DNA of 64,000 bases, taken from assembly GCF_014647835.1 (NCBI RefSeq), contig NZ_BMPY01000016.1, positions 1-64,000 on the forward strand, read 5' to 3'. Below, piece after piece: positions 36,050 through 47,003 of the stretch (positions are counted from its first letter, which is position 1; every line of letters begins with the position of its first letter). Position numbers and translations under genes: made by a program. This DNA is from Microbispora rosea subsp. aerata. GTDB taxonomy: Bacteria > Actinomycetota > Actinomycetes > Streptosporangiales > Streptosporangiaceae. A model generated the notes under the pieces. The model saw only the letters and a program-made list of their open reading frames with translations. It was not told the origin of the DNA and made no database searches.

Positions 36050-36679
36050 TCAGTAGCCGCGGCGGATCCACTCGTCGAGGTGCGGCAGCTCCGCGCCGAT
36101 CGTCGTGCTGTCGCCGTGCCCGGTGTGCACGACGGTCTCGGGCGGCAGGACGAGCAGCCGGTCGCGGATCGAGTCGATGATCACCCCGAAGTCGGAGAAC
36201 GAGCGCCCGGTCGCGCCCGGGCCGCCCTGGAACAGCGTGTCGCCCGTGAAGACGACGCCCAGCTCGGGGGCGTAAAAGCAACAGGCGCCGGGAGCGTGGC
36301 CGGGGGTGTGGAGCACTTCGAGGCGGGTGCCGGCGACCTCGATGACCTGGCCGTCGGACAGCGTGCCGCCGGGCTCGCGATCGGGGTGGGTGAGCCGCCA
36401 GACCGGCAGGTCGTCCGGGTGCAGCAGGACGGGCGCCCCGGTGGCCGCCGACAGTTCCGGCGCGACCCGGACGTGGTCGTCGTGGGCGTGCGTGGCGAGG
36501 ATGGCCAGGACGCGCCGGCCCGCGATCACATCGGTGATCGCCTTGACGTCGTGGGGCGCGTCGAACACCACGCACTCGGCGTCGTCGCCGAGCACCCACA
36601 CGTTGTTGTCGACGTCGAAGGTCTGGCCGTCCAGGCTGAAGGTGCCCGAGGTGACGGCATGGTCGATACGGGCACTCAC
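36050..36679 (-). CDS. MBL-fold hydrolase
   Basis: The 209 aa metallo-beta-lactamase-fold protein has THAHDDHV as metal motif, TPGHAPGACCFYAPE, FTGDTLFQGGPG and the late HTGHGDSTTIG. It resembles the glyoxalase-II-like hydrolases found next to mycothiol-dependent aldehyde dehydrogenases, but no such partner is here, so the substrate is open. GTG start at 36679; no strong Shine-Dalgarno. Confidence 0.85.
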   Translation of the reverse strand: MSARIDHAVTSGTFSLDGQTFDVDNNVWVLGDDAECVVFDAPHDVKAITDVIAGRRVLAILATHAHDDHVRVAPELSAATGAPVLLHPDDLPVWRLTHPDREPGGTLSDGQVIEVAGTRLEVLHTPGHAPGACCFYAPELGVVFTGDTLFQGGPGATGRSFSDFGVIIDSIRDRLLVLPPETVVHTGHGDSTTIGAELPHLDEWIRRGY

Positions 36680-36760
36680 GTGAAGATCACCACCGTGCGG
36701 AGCATGCCCTTATTGTGCACAGCGCCGCCCGAAACCCGCGACCGGGGGCACGGGCGGGGA

Positions 36761-37267
36761 TCACGGGCCCTGCCGCTGGTCCTCGGCGGTCCGGGACGGC
36801 TTGGGCGGCAGCACCGGCTCCAGGCGGAACATCCCGGCCGGCACCTCCTCGTGCGCGGGCGCGCCCGTCCGCCTGCCCGCGACCGCCACGAGCACGTCGG
36901 TCACGGTGACGAGGCCCTGCAGCGTGCCGGAGACCCCGATGACCGGGACGACGTCCACCCCCGACTCCAGCATCACGGCCGCCACCGCGGGAAGCGTCGT
37001 CTCGGGCGGCACGTGCGGGCACCTGCGCCCGGCGAGGAGCTGCCGCACCTGGCTGCTCGACTGCTCCGCGGGCCCCCCGGACCAGTGGGCCGCGATGTCC
37101 TCTCGCGTCAGCACGCCGACGATGCGGGAGCCGGAGTCCACCACGGGCAGGTGATGCATCGACCCGCGGCGCATGAGTTCCCAGGCCATGAGCGGCGACT
37201 CGTCCGGCCTCACGGTCACGAGCACCCTGCTCATCACGTCGGCGGCGGTCATGGCTTCCACGCTCAT
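36761..37267 (-). CDS. CBS-domain protein
   Basis: The 168 aa protein contains a CBS pair (ADVMSRVLVTVRPDESPLMA; then VPPETTLPAVAAVMLESGVD) without any other domain, ending in a short basic tail. ATG at 37267 has GGAGG in front; an upstream in-frame ATG (37348) lies over the regulatory region. Divergent from another CBS gene at 37450 with two DosR-like sites between. Probably an adenylate-sensing stress protein. Confidence 0.87.
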   Translation of the reverse strand: MSVEAMTAADVMSRVLVTVRPDESPLMAWELMRRGSMHHLPVVDSGSRIVGVLTREDIAAHWSGGPAEQSSSQVRQLLAGRRCPHVPPETTLPAVAAVMLESGVDVVPVIGVSGTLQGLVTVTDVLVAVAGRRTGAPAHEEVPAGMFRLEPVLPPKPSRTAEDQRQGP

Positions 37268-37340
37268 CGTTCCTCCCCGCGGGCGGCGCGCCCTGCACCG
37301 GGCCACCTCCATCCGACCACCCCGGGCGGGGCCGCCGCAC

Positions 37341-37376
37341 GGGCCCAAAGACCCGGTGGCCGGGGACCTCCGGCAC
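37341..37376. promoter_or_regulatory. DosR-like palindromes between divergent CBS genes
   Basis: GGGCCCAAAGACCC (37341-37354) and GGGACCTCCGGCAC (37363-37376) lie in the 182-bp divergent region, each fitting the GGGNC-N4-GNCCC type pattern, the second with one weak half. Same arrangement of paired sites as in the usp/CBS-BON interval. Confidence 0.45.
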
Positions 37377-37449
37377 CTGCCCGTACGGCCGGGACGGCGG
37401 TGGAATGACCACGACGGCGCGAGACGGGGACGAGACGGGGAGGTGGGCC

Positions 37450-38007
37450 ATGCTGGCCGGTGAGGTCATGACCAGCCCGGCGATCACGCTGCGCCGCGAC
37501 GACTCCGTGCGGCGGGCGATCCGGGTGCTGTACGAGCACGACATCACGGCCGCCCCCGTGCTCGGCGACCACGGCGAGCTGGTCGGGATGGTCAGCGAGA
37601 TCGACCTGCTGTGCGGCGCGTTCGCACCGGGCATCTCGGCCCCGCGCACGGTGAGAGACGTCATGTCGCGCCAGGTCAGCGTGGTCGAGGACACGACCGA
37701 CGCGCGCGTGCTGACCGACCTCATGGTCACCAAGAGGATCAAGACCGTGCCCGTGCTGCGCGACGAGCGGGTCGTCGGTATGGTCAGCCGCCGCGACCTT
37801 TTGGCCCTTTTGGCCAGGTCGGACGAGGAGCTGCGCGAGGCCGTCCTGGCCGCCCTGCGCGAGCGCTACCCCGCGGACGCCTCCTGGGAGGTGACCGTGC
37901 GCGACGGCGAGATCGACCTGCGCGGCCCCGACGGCCAGGGCCCCGAGCACGTGGCCGACCTGCTGGCGCGGACGGTGCCCGGGGTGCGGCCCGCCCGCCC
38001 GCACTGA
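37450..38007 (+). CDS. CBS-pair protein with C-terminal BON-like remnant
   Basis: The 185 aa protein has two CBS motifs (AGEVMTSPAITLRRDDSVRR; RDVMSRQVSVVEDTTDARV) and a short C-terminal segment WEVTVRDGEIDLRGPDG that looks like the core of a BON domain. ATG 37450 has GGGAGG at good distance; ATG 37405 is an alternative with weaker context. Third CBS gene within 6 kb. Confidence 0.85.
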   Translation: MLAGEVMTSPAITLRRDDSVRRAIRVLYEHDITAAPVLGDHGELVGMVSEIDLLCGAFAPGISAPRTVRDVMSRQVSVVEDTTDARVLTDLMVTKRIKTVPVLRDERVVGMVSRRDLLALLARSDEELREAVLAALRERYPADASWEVTVRDGEIDLRGPDGQGPEHVADLLARTVPGVRPARPH

Positions 38008-38012
38008 CCCGG

Positions 38013-38080
38013 CCGCCGCCGAAAACACCGCCGCCAAGACACCACCGTCCAAAACACCGCGGCCGAAAACACCGCGGCCG
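38013..38080. repeat. Imperfect GAAAACACCGC(C/G) repeats between convergent genes
   Basis: The motif AAAACACCGCGGCCG or close variants recurs three to four times in 68 bp, ending in the inverted CCGCGG/GCGGCC blocks. It lies between the 3' ends of a + strand CBS gene and a - strand usp gene, so it may act as a bidirectional terminator; on the - strand it gives GTGTTTTC blocks with short T runs. Confidence 0.5.
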
Positions 38081-38082
38081 GC

Positions 38083-40702
<2,620 letters not shown>

Positions 40703-40811
40703 TTTGCCGGATCGCGACCGGCTTCTTACGGTCCGTATGCGTTCATGTACTCTCAGAGCCCTCCGCGCCGGAGATACTCGAAGAGAGCCGTATCCGACGC
40801 GGGGGTGCGCG

Positions 40812-41303
40812 ATGAGCGAGCGGCGCGACGGCGTCATCCGGGTCGCCTGGCACGGCGCCCACCGGTTCGACGTCCGCATCCGGCAGCACGCGATCCGCGC
40901 CGACCAGCCCGCGGACGTCGGCGGCAGCGACACCGGCCCCACCCCGGCCGAGCTGTTCGTCGGCAGCGTGGCCGCCGGGGTCGCCTGCTGCGCCGAACGC
41001 TACCTGCGCCAGCGTCAGCTGCCCGCCGGGGTCGGCGTGACCGCGCGGTACGCCATGGGCGTGTGCCCCGGGCGGATCGACGCCATCGAGCTGTCGGTGG
41101 ACGCCCCCGGCCTGCCCGAGGGGCTGCGCGCCTCGCTGCTTTCCGTGCTGGAGCACTGCGCGGTCTGCGCCACGCTGCGGGTGCCGCCGAAGGTCACGTT
41201 CGAGGTGCGCCAAGGCGTCCCCGAGACAGCCGTTCCCGCAGCTCGCCGGCCGTACGGCGGACCGCGGCCAGGACCGGCGGGGTCATCGGGGCCCCGGGGG
41301 TGA
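40812..41303 (+). CDS. OsmC-family protein with abnormal C-terminal tail
   Basis: OsmC/Ohr-like proteins detoxify organic peroxides through a Cys pair. Here Cys residues occur in [14 protein letters not shown] and [12 protein letters not shown], matching the OsmC layout. The recognisable domain ends at about 41216 ([11 protein letters not shown]); the last 28 residues are Pro/Gly-rich and are read from the antisense of a hydrogenase-protease fragment, so the original stop codon may have been lost. ATG 40812; no clear Shine-Dalgarno. Confidence 0.8.
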   Translation: MSERRDGVIRVAWHGAHRFDVRIRQHAIRADQPADVGGSDTGPTPAELFVGSVAAGVACCAERYLRQRQLPAGVGVTARYAMGVCPGRIDAIELSVDAPGLPEGLRASLLSVLEHCAVCATLRVPPKVTFEVRQGVPETAVPAARRPYGGPRPGPAGSSGPRG

Positions 41304-41442
41304 AGTCGGCGCCCTCGACGCCAACGACGAGCAGCTCGCCCGGCAGGCGGCCGAGGGCGCGCCCCAGCGCGACGGCGTCGGCCAGCCCGAGCGCGTGAGA
41401 GGCGCCGCGCCACCGCGCGGCCGGAAGGGACCGCACGGGCAT
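41194..41442 (-). pseudogene. Hydrogenase maturation protease, N-terminal part missing
   Basis: The reading frame ends with [40 protein letters not shown] and [17 protein letters not shown], the C-terminal half of HycI/HoxW-type proteases that trim NiFe hydrogenase large subunits. The N-terminal half with the nickel-binding Asp/Glu residues is absent; upstream sequence passes directly into hydrogenase large-subunit coding. Its 3' end overlaps the OsmC tail antisense. Confidence 0.7.
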
Positions 41443-42235
41443 GCCCGTCGAGGAGGCGCAGCGCCTCGTCGCAGGCGTGCACGATCTCCACGGCCCGCAC
41501 GACGATGGCGCGGTACGGGTTGCGGCAGACGGGCCCGAGACCGGCGGCCCCGGCCGCCTCCCGGGCGAGCGGGGACAGCCGCGCCGAGTTGAGCGCGTAG
41601 CGGGCCAGCGGGCCGGTGAGGTAGCCGGTCTCGCCGTCGAGCCTGGCGTGCAGGGCCGTGGAGTGCGGCACCTGTTCCTCGGTCACGTGGTCGGGCCACC
41701 GCGCCACCTCGAACCCGGAGACCGGGCCGTGTCCGTCGCCGGAGGCGACCGTGCCGGACAGGATGGCGTACTCGCCGGGGTGGCGCAGCGCGAGGAACCG
41801 GTAGCCGTGCTCCACGTCGGGGCAGTCGAACCCGGCGACCCACTCGACGGTGGCGAGGGCGTGGTCGCGGGCGCGGCGCAGCCGTTCGGCGACGGGGCGA
41901 GCTCCCGCCGGGACGGCACCCGGTAGAACCCGCCCACCCGGACGTTGACGGGGTGGATGGGCCGCCCGCCGATCGCGGCGACCAGCTCGTTGCCCGCCTT
42001 CTTCAGCTGAAGCCCGCGCTCCACCAGGTCGCGGCGGCCGGCGGCCATCGCGACGCCGCTGTCGTAGCCGAGGAAGTCGGGCGCGTGCAGCAGGTAGACG
42101 TGCAGCGCGTGCGACTCGATCCACTCGTCGTAGTACAGCAGCAGCCGCAGGTCGCGCAGCGGCCCGGTCACCTCGGCCCCGCAGGCCGCCTCGATCGCCT
42201 GACAGGCGCTCATCTGGTACGCGACAGCCGTAGCA
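41395..42235 (-). pseudogene. NiFe hydrogenase large (alpha) subunit, truncated at both ends and frameshifted
   Basis: Sequence starts at [16 protein letters not shown], just after where the first CGIC nickel-ligand pair should be, and runs through [40 protein letters not shown] and [14 protein letters not shown] one-base loss in a C run near 41894-41897 shifts the frame; it continues as [20 protein letters not shown] to [18 protein letters not shown]. The final CxxC of the L2 motif is also absent. Both nickel-binding pairs are lost, so no active site can form. Confidence 0.8.
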
Positions 42236-42862
42236 GCCCCGGTTGTACGCCGGGCACAGCGCCCCGCATCCGGCCTGGGTGACCGGCCCCAGGCACGGCG
42301 TGCCGTGCGCGACCATTACGCAGGCGTTGTCCCTGGCCTTGCACTCAACGCACACGCTGTGCGCGGGCACGACCGGCCGCCGCCCGGCGAGGAACGCCGC
42401 GATCACCTCCAGCAGCTGGTGCTTGTCCGGCGGGCAGCCGCGCAGCTCGAAGTCGACGGGCACGTGGGCGGCGATCGGGGTCGAGCGGTCCAGGGTGGCG
42501 ATGTAGCCGAGCCTGGCGTAGACGACGGCGGCGAACTCCTCGACGTCGGCGAAGTCGCGCAGCGCCTGGATGCCTCCGGCGGTGGCGCACGCGCCGATCG
42601 TGACCAGCCGTCTCGACACCCGCCGCACGTGCCTGATCCGCTCCAGGTCCTCCGGGGTGGTGATCGACCCCTCCACGAGCGACAGGTCGTACGGGCCGGG
42701 CCCGAGGGCGCTGGACGCCTCCGGGAAGCAGGCGATCTCCACCCGGGCCGCCACGGACAGCAGGTCGTCCTCGCAGTCGAGGAAGGTGAGCTGGCAGCCG
42801 TCGCACGAGGCGAACTTCCACACCGCCAGCCGGGGCACGCCGCCGCCCATCCCGCCGCCCAT
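42224..42862 (-). pseudogene. NiFe hydrogenase small (delta) subunit, 3' end fused into the large-subunit remnant
   Basis: From ATG 42862 (GGGAG upstream, TGATG overlap with the gamma gene) the protein reads [68 protein letters not shown], then [38 protein letters not shown] and CYGC. These are the iron-sulfur ligands of group 3-type small subunits. Right after CYGC the sequence jumps into the large subunit in a different frame, so the last segment of the small subunit and its stop are gone. Confidence 0.78.
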
Positions 42863-43689
42863 CACAGCTCCCTCACCTCGAGCAGCCCCGCCGCGCGGTC
42901 GTACCGCAGCACCGGCCCGTCCTCGCAGACGAACAGCGGGCCGAGCTGGCAGTGGCCGCAGCGCGTGACCGCGCACTTCATGTTCCGTTCCAGCGAAAGC
43001 TCCACCCGGCCGGGGGCGACGCCGCGCCGCACCAGTTCGGCCGCCGCCGCCCGCATCATCGGCTCCGGCCCGCACACGAAGGCGCACGTGCGGCGCGGCT
43101 CGAAGACGATCCGGTCGAGCAGCCGGGTGACCAGGCCGACCGGCCCCCGCCAGGTGTGGCCGGGATGGTCCACGGTCACCCGGACGTCGGCGCCCTGCCG
43201 GGCCCAGCGGGCCAGGTCCTGCGGATACAGGAGCAGGCCGGGGGCCCGGCTGCCGGCGATCACGCTGATCCGGCCGTGCCGCGGCCGCTCCCGCAGCAGG
43301 GCCCGCACCAGCGGGCGCAGCGGGGCCAGGCCCAGCCCGCCCGCGACCACCACCACGTCGAGGCCCGCCGCCGCGGGCACGTCCCAGCCCCGGCCGTACG
43401 GCCCGCGCACGCCGACGACGTCGCCGGGCCGCTTGCCGCACAGGGCGGCGCTGACCGCGCCCACGGCCCTGATCGTCTGCGTGTAGCCGCCGGAGCGGGC
43501 CCGCCCGCTGATCGAGACCGCGATCTCCCCCACGCCCGGGGCGTACAGCATGGTGAACTGGCCGGGCCGGAAGGGCGGGCAGTCGCCGCGTACGGGCTCC
43601 AGCGTCAGCGTCACGGTGTCGGCCCGGTCCGGGCGGCGGGACCGCACGCGGTACGGCGCCGGCGTCATCGGGTGCGGACCGCCGATCAT
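42862..43689 (-). CDS. Hydrogenase gamma-type FAD/NAD(P)-binding subunit
   Basis: Electron-transfer subunit of sulfhydrogenase-type NiFe hydrogenases, similar to dihydroorotate dehydrogenase electron-transfer subunit. The 275 aa protein has [20 protein letters not shown] (flavin domain), [20 protein letters not shown] and [17 protein letters not shown] (NAD), CGPEPMM, and a C-terminal 2Fe-2S site with [19 protein letters not shown]. It looks intact. ATG 43689 overlaps the beta remnant stop; ATG 43668 is also possible. Its partners are broken, so it has no visible complex to serve. Confidence 0.85.
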   Translation of the reverse strand: MIGGPHPMTPAPYRVRSRRPDRADTVTLTLEPVRGDCPPFRPGQFTMLYAPGVGEIAVSISGRARSGGYTQTIRAVGAVSAALCGKRPGDVVGVRGPYGRGWDVPAAAGLDVVVVAGGLGLAPLRPLVRALLRERPRHGRISVIAGSRAPGLLLYPQDLARWARQGADVRVTVDHPGHTWRGPVGLVTRLLDRIVFEPRRTCAFVCGPEPMMRAAAAELVRRGVAPGRVELSLERNMKCAVTRCGHCQLGPLFVCEDGPVLRYDRAAGLLEVREL

Positions 43690-44029
43690 GTGGCCCGCAC
43701 GCCGAGCAGGGCGACCCGGGGGGCGTCCGGCTCGGCCTCCTCGACGTGCTCGCCGCGCATCCGGAACAGCGTCTGGCGGGGCGGCTGGGTGTAGCGCTTG
43801 GCGGAGTCGGGGCTCGCCGCGAACGAGAAGATCATCTCGTCCGCGCCCTCGGCGAGGCGGTAGCGGCCGGGCTCCTGGACGTCGGTCCAGCCCCCGGCGA
43901 GCCGGTCGGCCGAGGGGACCTCCTCGAAGCGGATGACCCGCTCGCGCACCACCGGGCCCACGACGGCGTACCCCCGGGACCGCAGCTCGGCGACCAGGGG
44001 TCCAGAGATTCGATCACGACGGCGTCCAC
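43686..44029 (-). pseudogene. Hydrogenase beta-type iron-sulfur subunit, N-terminal remnant
   Basis: The start is VDAVVIESLDP from GTG 44029; a C missing from a C run near 43998 shifts the frame and the protein continues [48 protein letters not shown] and ends VALLGVRAT. Family members continue after GVRAC for about 230 residues with two 4Fe-4S sites. So the entire cluster-binding part is missing. Once the first gene of the hydrogenase operon. Confidence 0.75.
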
Positions 44030-44083
44030 GGCGTCCCCCCGTCCCTCGTCTTTCACGGTACGGCGGCCCGCGGGCGCTCAGCA

Positions 44084-44097
44084 GGGACGAAAGTCCC
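44084..44097. promoter_or_regulatory. Strong DosR-like palindrome between hydrogenase operon and pfkB-type gene
   Basis: GGGACGAAAGTCCC is an almost perfect inverted repeat of the DosR/DevR type and the best such site in the window. It lies about 55 bp before the hydrogenase beta start and about 110 bp before the sugar kinase start, able to serve both. Confidence 0.65.
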
Positions 44098-44209
44098 TGG
44101 GGGGCGGTGTTCCCCCGAGCGCATGCGGCACAATCTCGATCACCTGCTCGCCGTGTCGGCCGGACACGGCGAGGACCCGGGCACCGGGGCACGACCGGAG
44201 GAAAGGCAC

Positions 44210-45163
44210 ATGATCTCGAACCACCGACTCGACGGGCCGCCGGACGCCCGGACGCCGCGGACCTCGACCTTCCTGGTCATCGGCGAGAGCCTGGTCGACC
44301 TGATCGGCGCGCCGGGCTCGTGGACCTTCACCGCCGTGCCCGGCGGCAGCCCGCTCAACGTCGCCGTGGCGCTGGCCGCGCTGGGCCGCACGGTGCGGTT
44401 CGCCGGGGAGGCCGGGGACGACCTGTTCGGCGGCCTGCTCCGCGACCACCTGGCCCGGCACGGGATCGGGACCGGCGACCTCGCCCCGGCGGAGGCGACC
44501 GGCCTGGCCTTCGCCCGGATCGGCGCGGACGGCTCGGCGTCCTACGACTTCCGCTTCGGCTGGACCTTCTCGGCTCCCGTCCCGCTCGGCGGGGTGACCT
44601 GCCTGCACACCGGCTCGCTGGCCACGCTGGTGGCCCCGGGAGGCGACCATGTCACCGCCCTGATGCGGGCCGCCGCCGAGGCGGGCGTCACGGTGTCGTA
44701 CGACCCGAACATCCGGCCGTCCCTCATCGGCGACCGGGCCCGCGCCCTGGCCCGGGTCGAGGAGTGCGTACGGCTCGCGCGCCTGGTCAAGGTGAGCGAG
44801 GAGGACCTCGGCTGGCTCCACCCCGGCGAGCCCTGGCTCGACGTGGCGCGGCGGTGGGCGGGCCTCGGCCCGGAGCTCGTGGTGGTCACCAGGGGCGGCG
44901 ACGGCGCGGCGGCGGTGCTGGGCGAGGAGGTGATCACCTGCCCGGCCCCGGAGGTCGAGGTGGTGGACACGGTCGGCGCGGGCGACACCTTCACCGCCGC
45001 CTATCTCGACGCGCTCGACGGCGCCGCGCTGACCGCCGAGCGTGTGGCGGAGGCGCTGCGGCGCGGCTGCGCCGCCGCCGCGATCGTCTGCACCCGGGCC
45101 GGCGCGGTCCCGCCGGTGCCGGCCGAAGTCGCCCGGATGCTGCCGTCCGTCAGGCCCCGATGA
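44210..45163 (+). CDS. PfkB-family sugar kinase (fructokinase-like)
   Basis: The 317 aa kinase has the two PfkB signatures: GGSPLNVAVALAALG near the N-terminus and the C-terminal DTVGAGDTFTAAYLDAL with the catalytic Asp, plus YDPNIRPSLIGD. The substrate is probably a sugar or sugar phosphate such as fructose; some PfkB proteins in mycobacterial DosR regulons act as phosphofructokinases under hypoxia. ATG 44210 with GGAGGAAAGG upstream is preferred to ATG 44123, which gives extra unrelated sequence. A DosR-like site lies upstream. Confidence 0.88.
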   Translation: MISNHRLDGPPDARTPRTSTFLVIGESLVDLIGAPGSWTFTAVPGGSPLNVAVALAALGRTVRFAGEAGDDLFGGLLRDHLARHGIGTGDLAPAEATGLAFARIGADGSASYDFRFGWTFSAPVPLGGVTCLHTGSLATLVAPGGDHVTALMRAAAEAGVTVSYDPNIRPSLIGDRARALARVEECVRLARLVKVSEEDLGWLHPGEPWLDVARRWAGLGPELVVVTRGGDGAAAVLGEEVITCPAPEVEVVDTVGAGDTFTAAYLDALDGAALTAERVAEALRRGCAAAAIVCTRAGAVPPVPAEVARMLPSVRPR

Positions 45164-45169
45164 GCTCGG

Positions 45170-45560
45170 CGGGACCCGGGCGAACGCCTCCTCCTCGCCC
45201 ACGGAACCGGGCGCGTTCACGGACGGCGGCGCTTTGATCCACTCGACCGCCCTCCGCGCCGCGACGTCCGCGTTTTCGTCGTCCATGTGTTCACGGTGGT
45301 GTCCGGGCTCGCCGGACTCGCGGCTGTGCTCCAGCCGCCGGCGGATGTCGTAGCCGCCCGCGTCGTTCCCGGCGGCCGCGGCGATGTCCCCGAACAATCG
45401 CCGGAAATACACGGGGACGCGGACTCGGCGGGAAAGACGAGTTTCGGATCGGCGTCCCGCCCGCGGAAGAGCACCAGGCACGGCAGCCGTGTCGCGGGCA
45501 CGCCATGCTCCCGGGCGATCTCGTGGCGCAGATGCCGCTCGCACGGCCTCCGGCGTCCCC
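45170..45560 (-). pseudogene. Possible degenerate gene of unknown function
   Basis: On the - strand two frames carry protein-like sequence in succession: RHEIAREHGVPATRLPCLVL and FRGRDADPKLVFPA in one frame (about 45545-45425), then VPVYFRRLFGDIAAAAGND and VAARRAVEWIKAPPS in another (about 45415-45230). Each alone is short and lacks a start in good context. Together they look like one frameshifted gene of about 130-150 codons, unrecognised; the first part reminds of a thioredoxin-like fold but this is weak. Confidence 0.4.
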
Positions 45561-45646
45561 TCCCCGGTTCGGAGCCGCGGCGCGGCGCCGGTGGACAAGC
45601 CCCTCTCCCCGGGTACGGGTGCCTCACGGGACGAGGAGGGACTTCA

Positions 45647-46987
45647 ATGATCGAGATAATCCCTGTCGACACCCCCTCGCTGGGCGACCGCGGCTACCTG
45701 GTCGTCGACGGGCGGGTCGCCTTCGTGGTGGACCCGCAGCGGGACATCGACCGGTTGCTCCGCCTCGCCGAACGGCACGGTGTCGAGATCCGCCACGTCT
45801 TCGAGACCCACGTGCACAACGACTATGTGACCGGCGGGCCCGCCCTCGCCTCGGTCACCGGCGCGGACTACCACGTCAACGCGGCCGATCCGGTGGCCTT
45901 CGACCACGGCCCGATCGAGGACGGGGACGTGATCGAGGTCGGCCCGCGCACGCGCCTGCGCGTCGTCGCCACCCCCGGCCACACCTTCACCCACCTGTCG
46001 TACGTGCTGGAGAGCCCGGACCGGCCGCCCGCCGTCTTCACCGGCGGTTCGCTGCTGCACGGCACGACCGGGCGGCCCGACCTGCTCGGCCCCGAGCACA
46101 CCGGCACGCTGGCGCGCGCGCAGTACGCCTCGGCGCACCGGCTGGCCCGCGAGCTGCCCGCCGAGACGGAGATCTTCCCCACCCACGGGTTCGGCAGCTT
46201 CTGCTCGGCGACGCAGTCGGACGTCACCGAGTCGACCATCGGCCGGGAGCTGCGGGTCAACCCGGTCCTGACGCGCGGCGAGGACGAGTACGTGGAGTCG
46301 CTGCTGGCCGGGCTGGACGCCTACCCGGCGTACTACGCGCACATGGCCCCGCTCAACCTGGCCGGGCCGGACGCGCCCGACCTGTCCCCGCCGCACCGCG
46401 CGGACGCCGCCGAGCTGCGCCGCCGCCTGCGGGCCGGCGAGTGGGTGGTGGACCTGCGGTCCCGTACGGCGTTCGCGGCCGGCCACCTGGCGGGCACGCT
46501 CAACTTCGGGCTGGACGGCGACTTCGCCGTCTACCTCGGCTGGCTGATCCCCTGGGACTCCCCGGTGACGCTGCTCGCCGAGAGCCCCGGCGACGTCGCG
46601 CGCGCCCAGCGCGAACTGGCCCGGATCGGCATCGACCGCCCGGCGGCCGCCGCCACCGGCGGGCCGGCCGACTGGACCGGCGGCGAGGCGCCCGCCTGCC
46701 TGCCGACGGCGACGTTCGCCGACCTGGCCGCCGCGCGCCGCCGCCGCCCGGTCGTGGTGCTGGACGTGCGCCGCGCGATGGAATGGCGCGAGTCGCACCT
46801 GCCCGGCGCGGTGCACATCCCCCTGCACGAGCTGCCGTCGCGGCTGCGCGAGGTGCCCGACGGCGAGGTGTGGACGCACTGCGCGAGCGGCTACCGGGCG
46901 TCCATCGCCGCGTCGATCCTCGCCGCCGCCGGGCGGGACGTGGTGGCCGTGCTCGACGAGTACGACGACCGGCCCGCCGCCGCGTGA
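45647..46987 (+). CDS. MBL-fold persulfide dioxygenase-like protein with two rhodanese domains
   Basis: The 446 aa protein combines an MBL domain (about 1-245; ETHVHNDYVTGG, TPGHTFTHLSYV, FPTHGFGSFC) of the ETHE1/persulfide-dioxygenase-like type with two rhodanese domains (about 255-345 and 355-446). The second has the catalytic loop HCASGYRAS with active-site Cys; the first has LLAESPGD at that place and lacks Cys, so it is probably structural. Involved in sulfane-sulfur metabolism. ATG 45647 follows GAGGAGGG. Confidence 0.9.
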   Translation: MIEIIPVDTPSLGDRGYLVVDGRVAFVVDPQRDIDRLLRLAERHGVEIRHVFETHVHNDYVTGGPALASVTGADYHVNAADPVAFDHGPIEDGDVIEVGPRTRLRVVATPGHTFTHLSYVLESPDRPPAVFTGGSLLHGTTGRPDLLGPEHTGTLARAQYASAHRLARELPAETEIFPTHGFGSFCSATQSDVTESTIGRELRVNPVLTRGEDEYVESLLAGLDAYPAYYAHMAPLNLAGPDAPDLSPPHRADAAELRRRLRAGEWVVDLRSRTAFAAGHLAGTLNFGLDGDFAVYLGWLIPWDSPVTLLAESPGDVARAQRELARIGIDRPAAAATGGPADWTGGEAPACLPTATFADLAAARRRRPVVVLDVRRAMEWRESHLPGAVHIPLHELPSRLREVPDGEVWTHCASGYRASIAASILAAAGRDVVAVLDEYDDRPAAA

Positions 46988-47003
46988 GCCGCGAAAGAGG
47001 TCT

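Noticed and set aside
38013-38080. CRISPR-like repeats
   Set aside because: Repeats are about 15 bp, imperfect and without regular spacers; no cas genes in the window.
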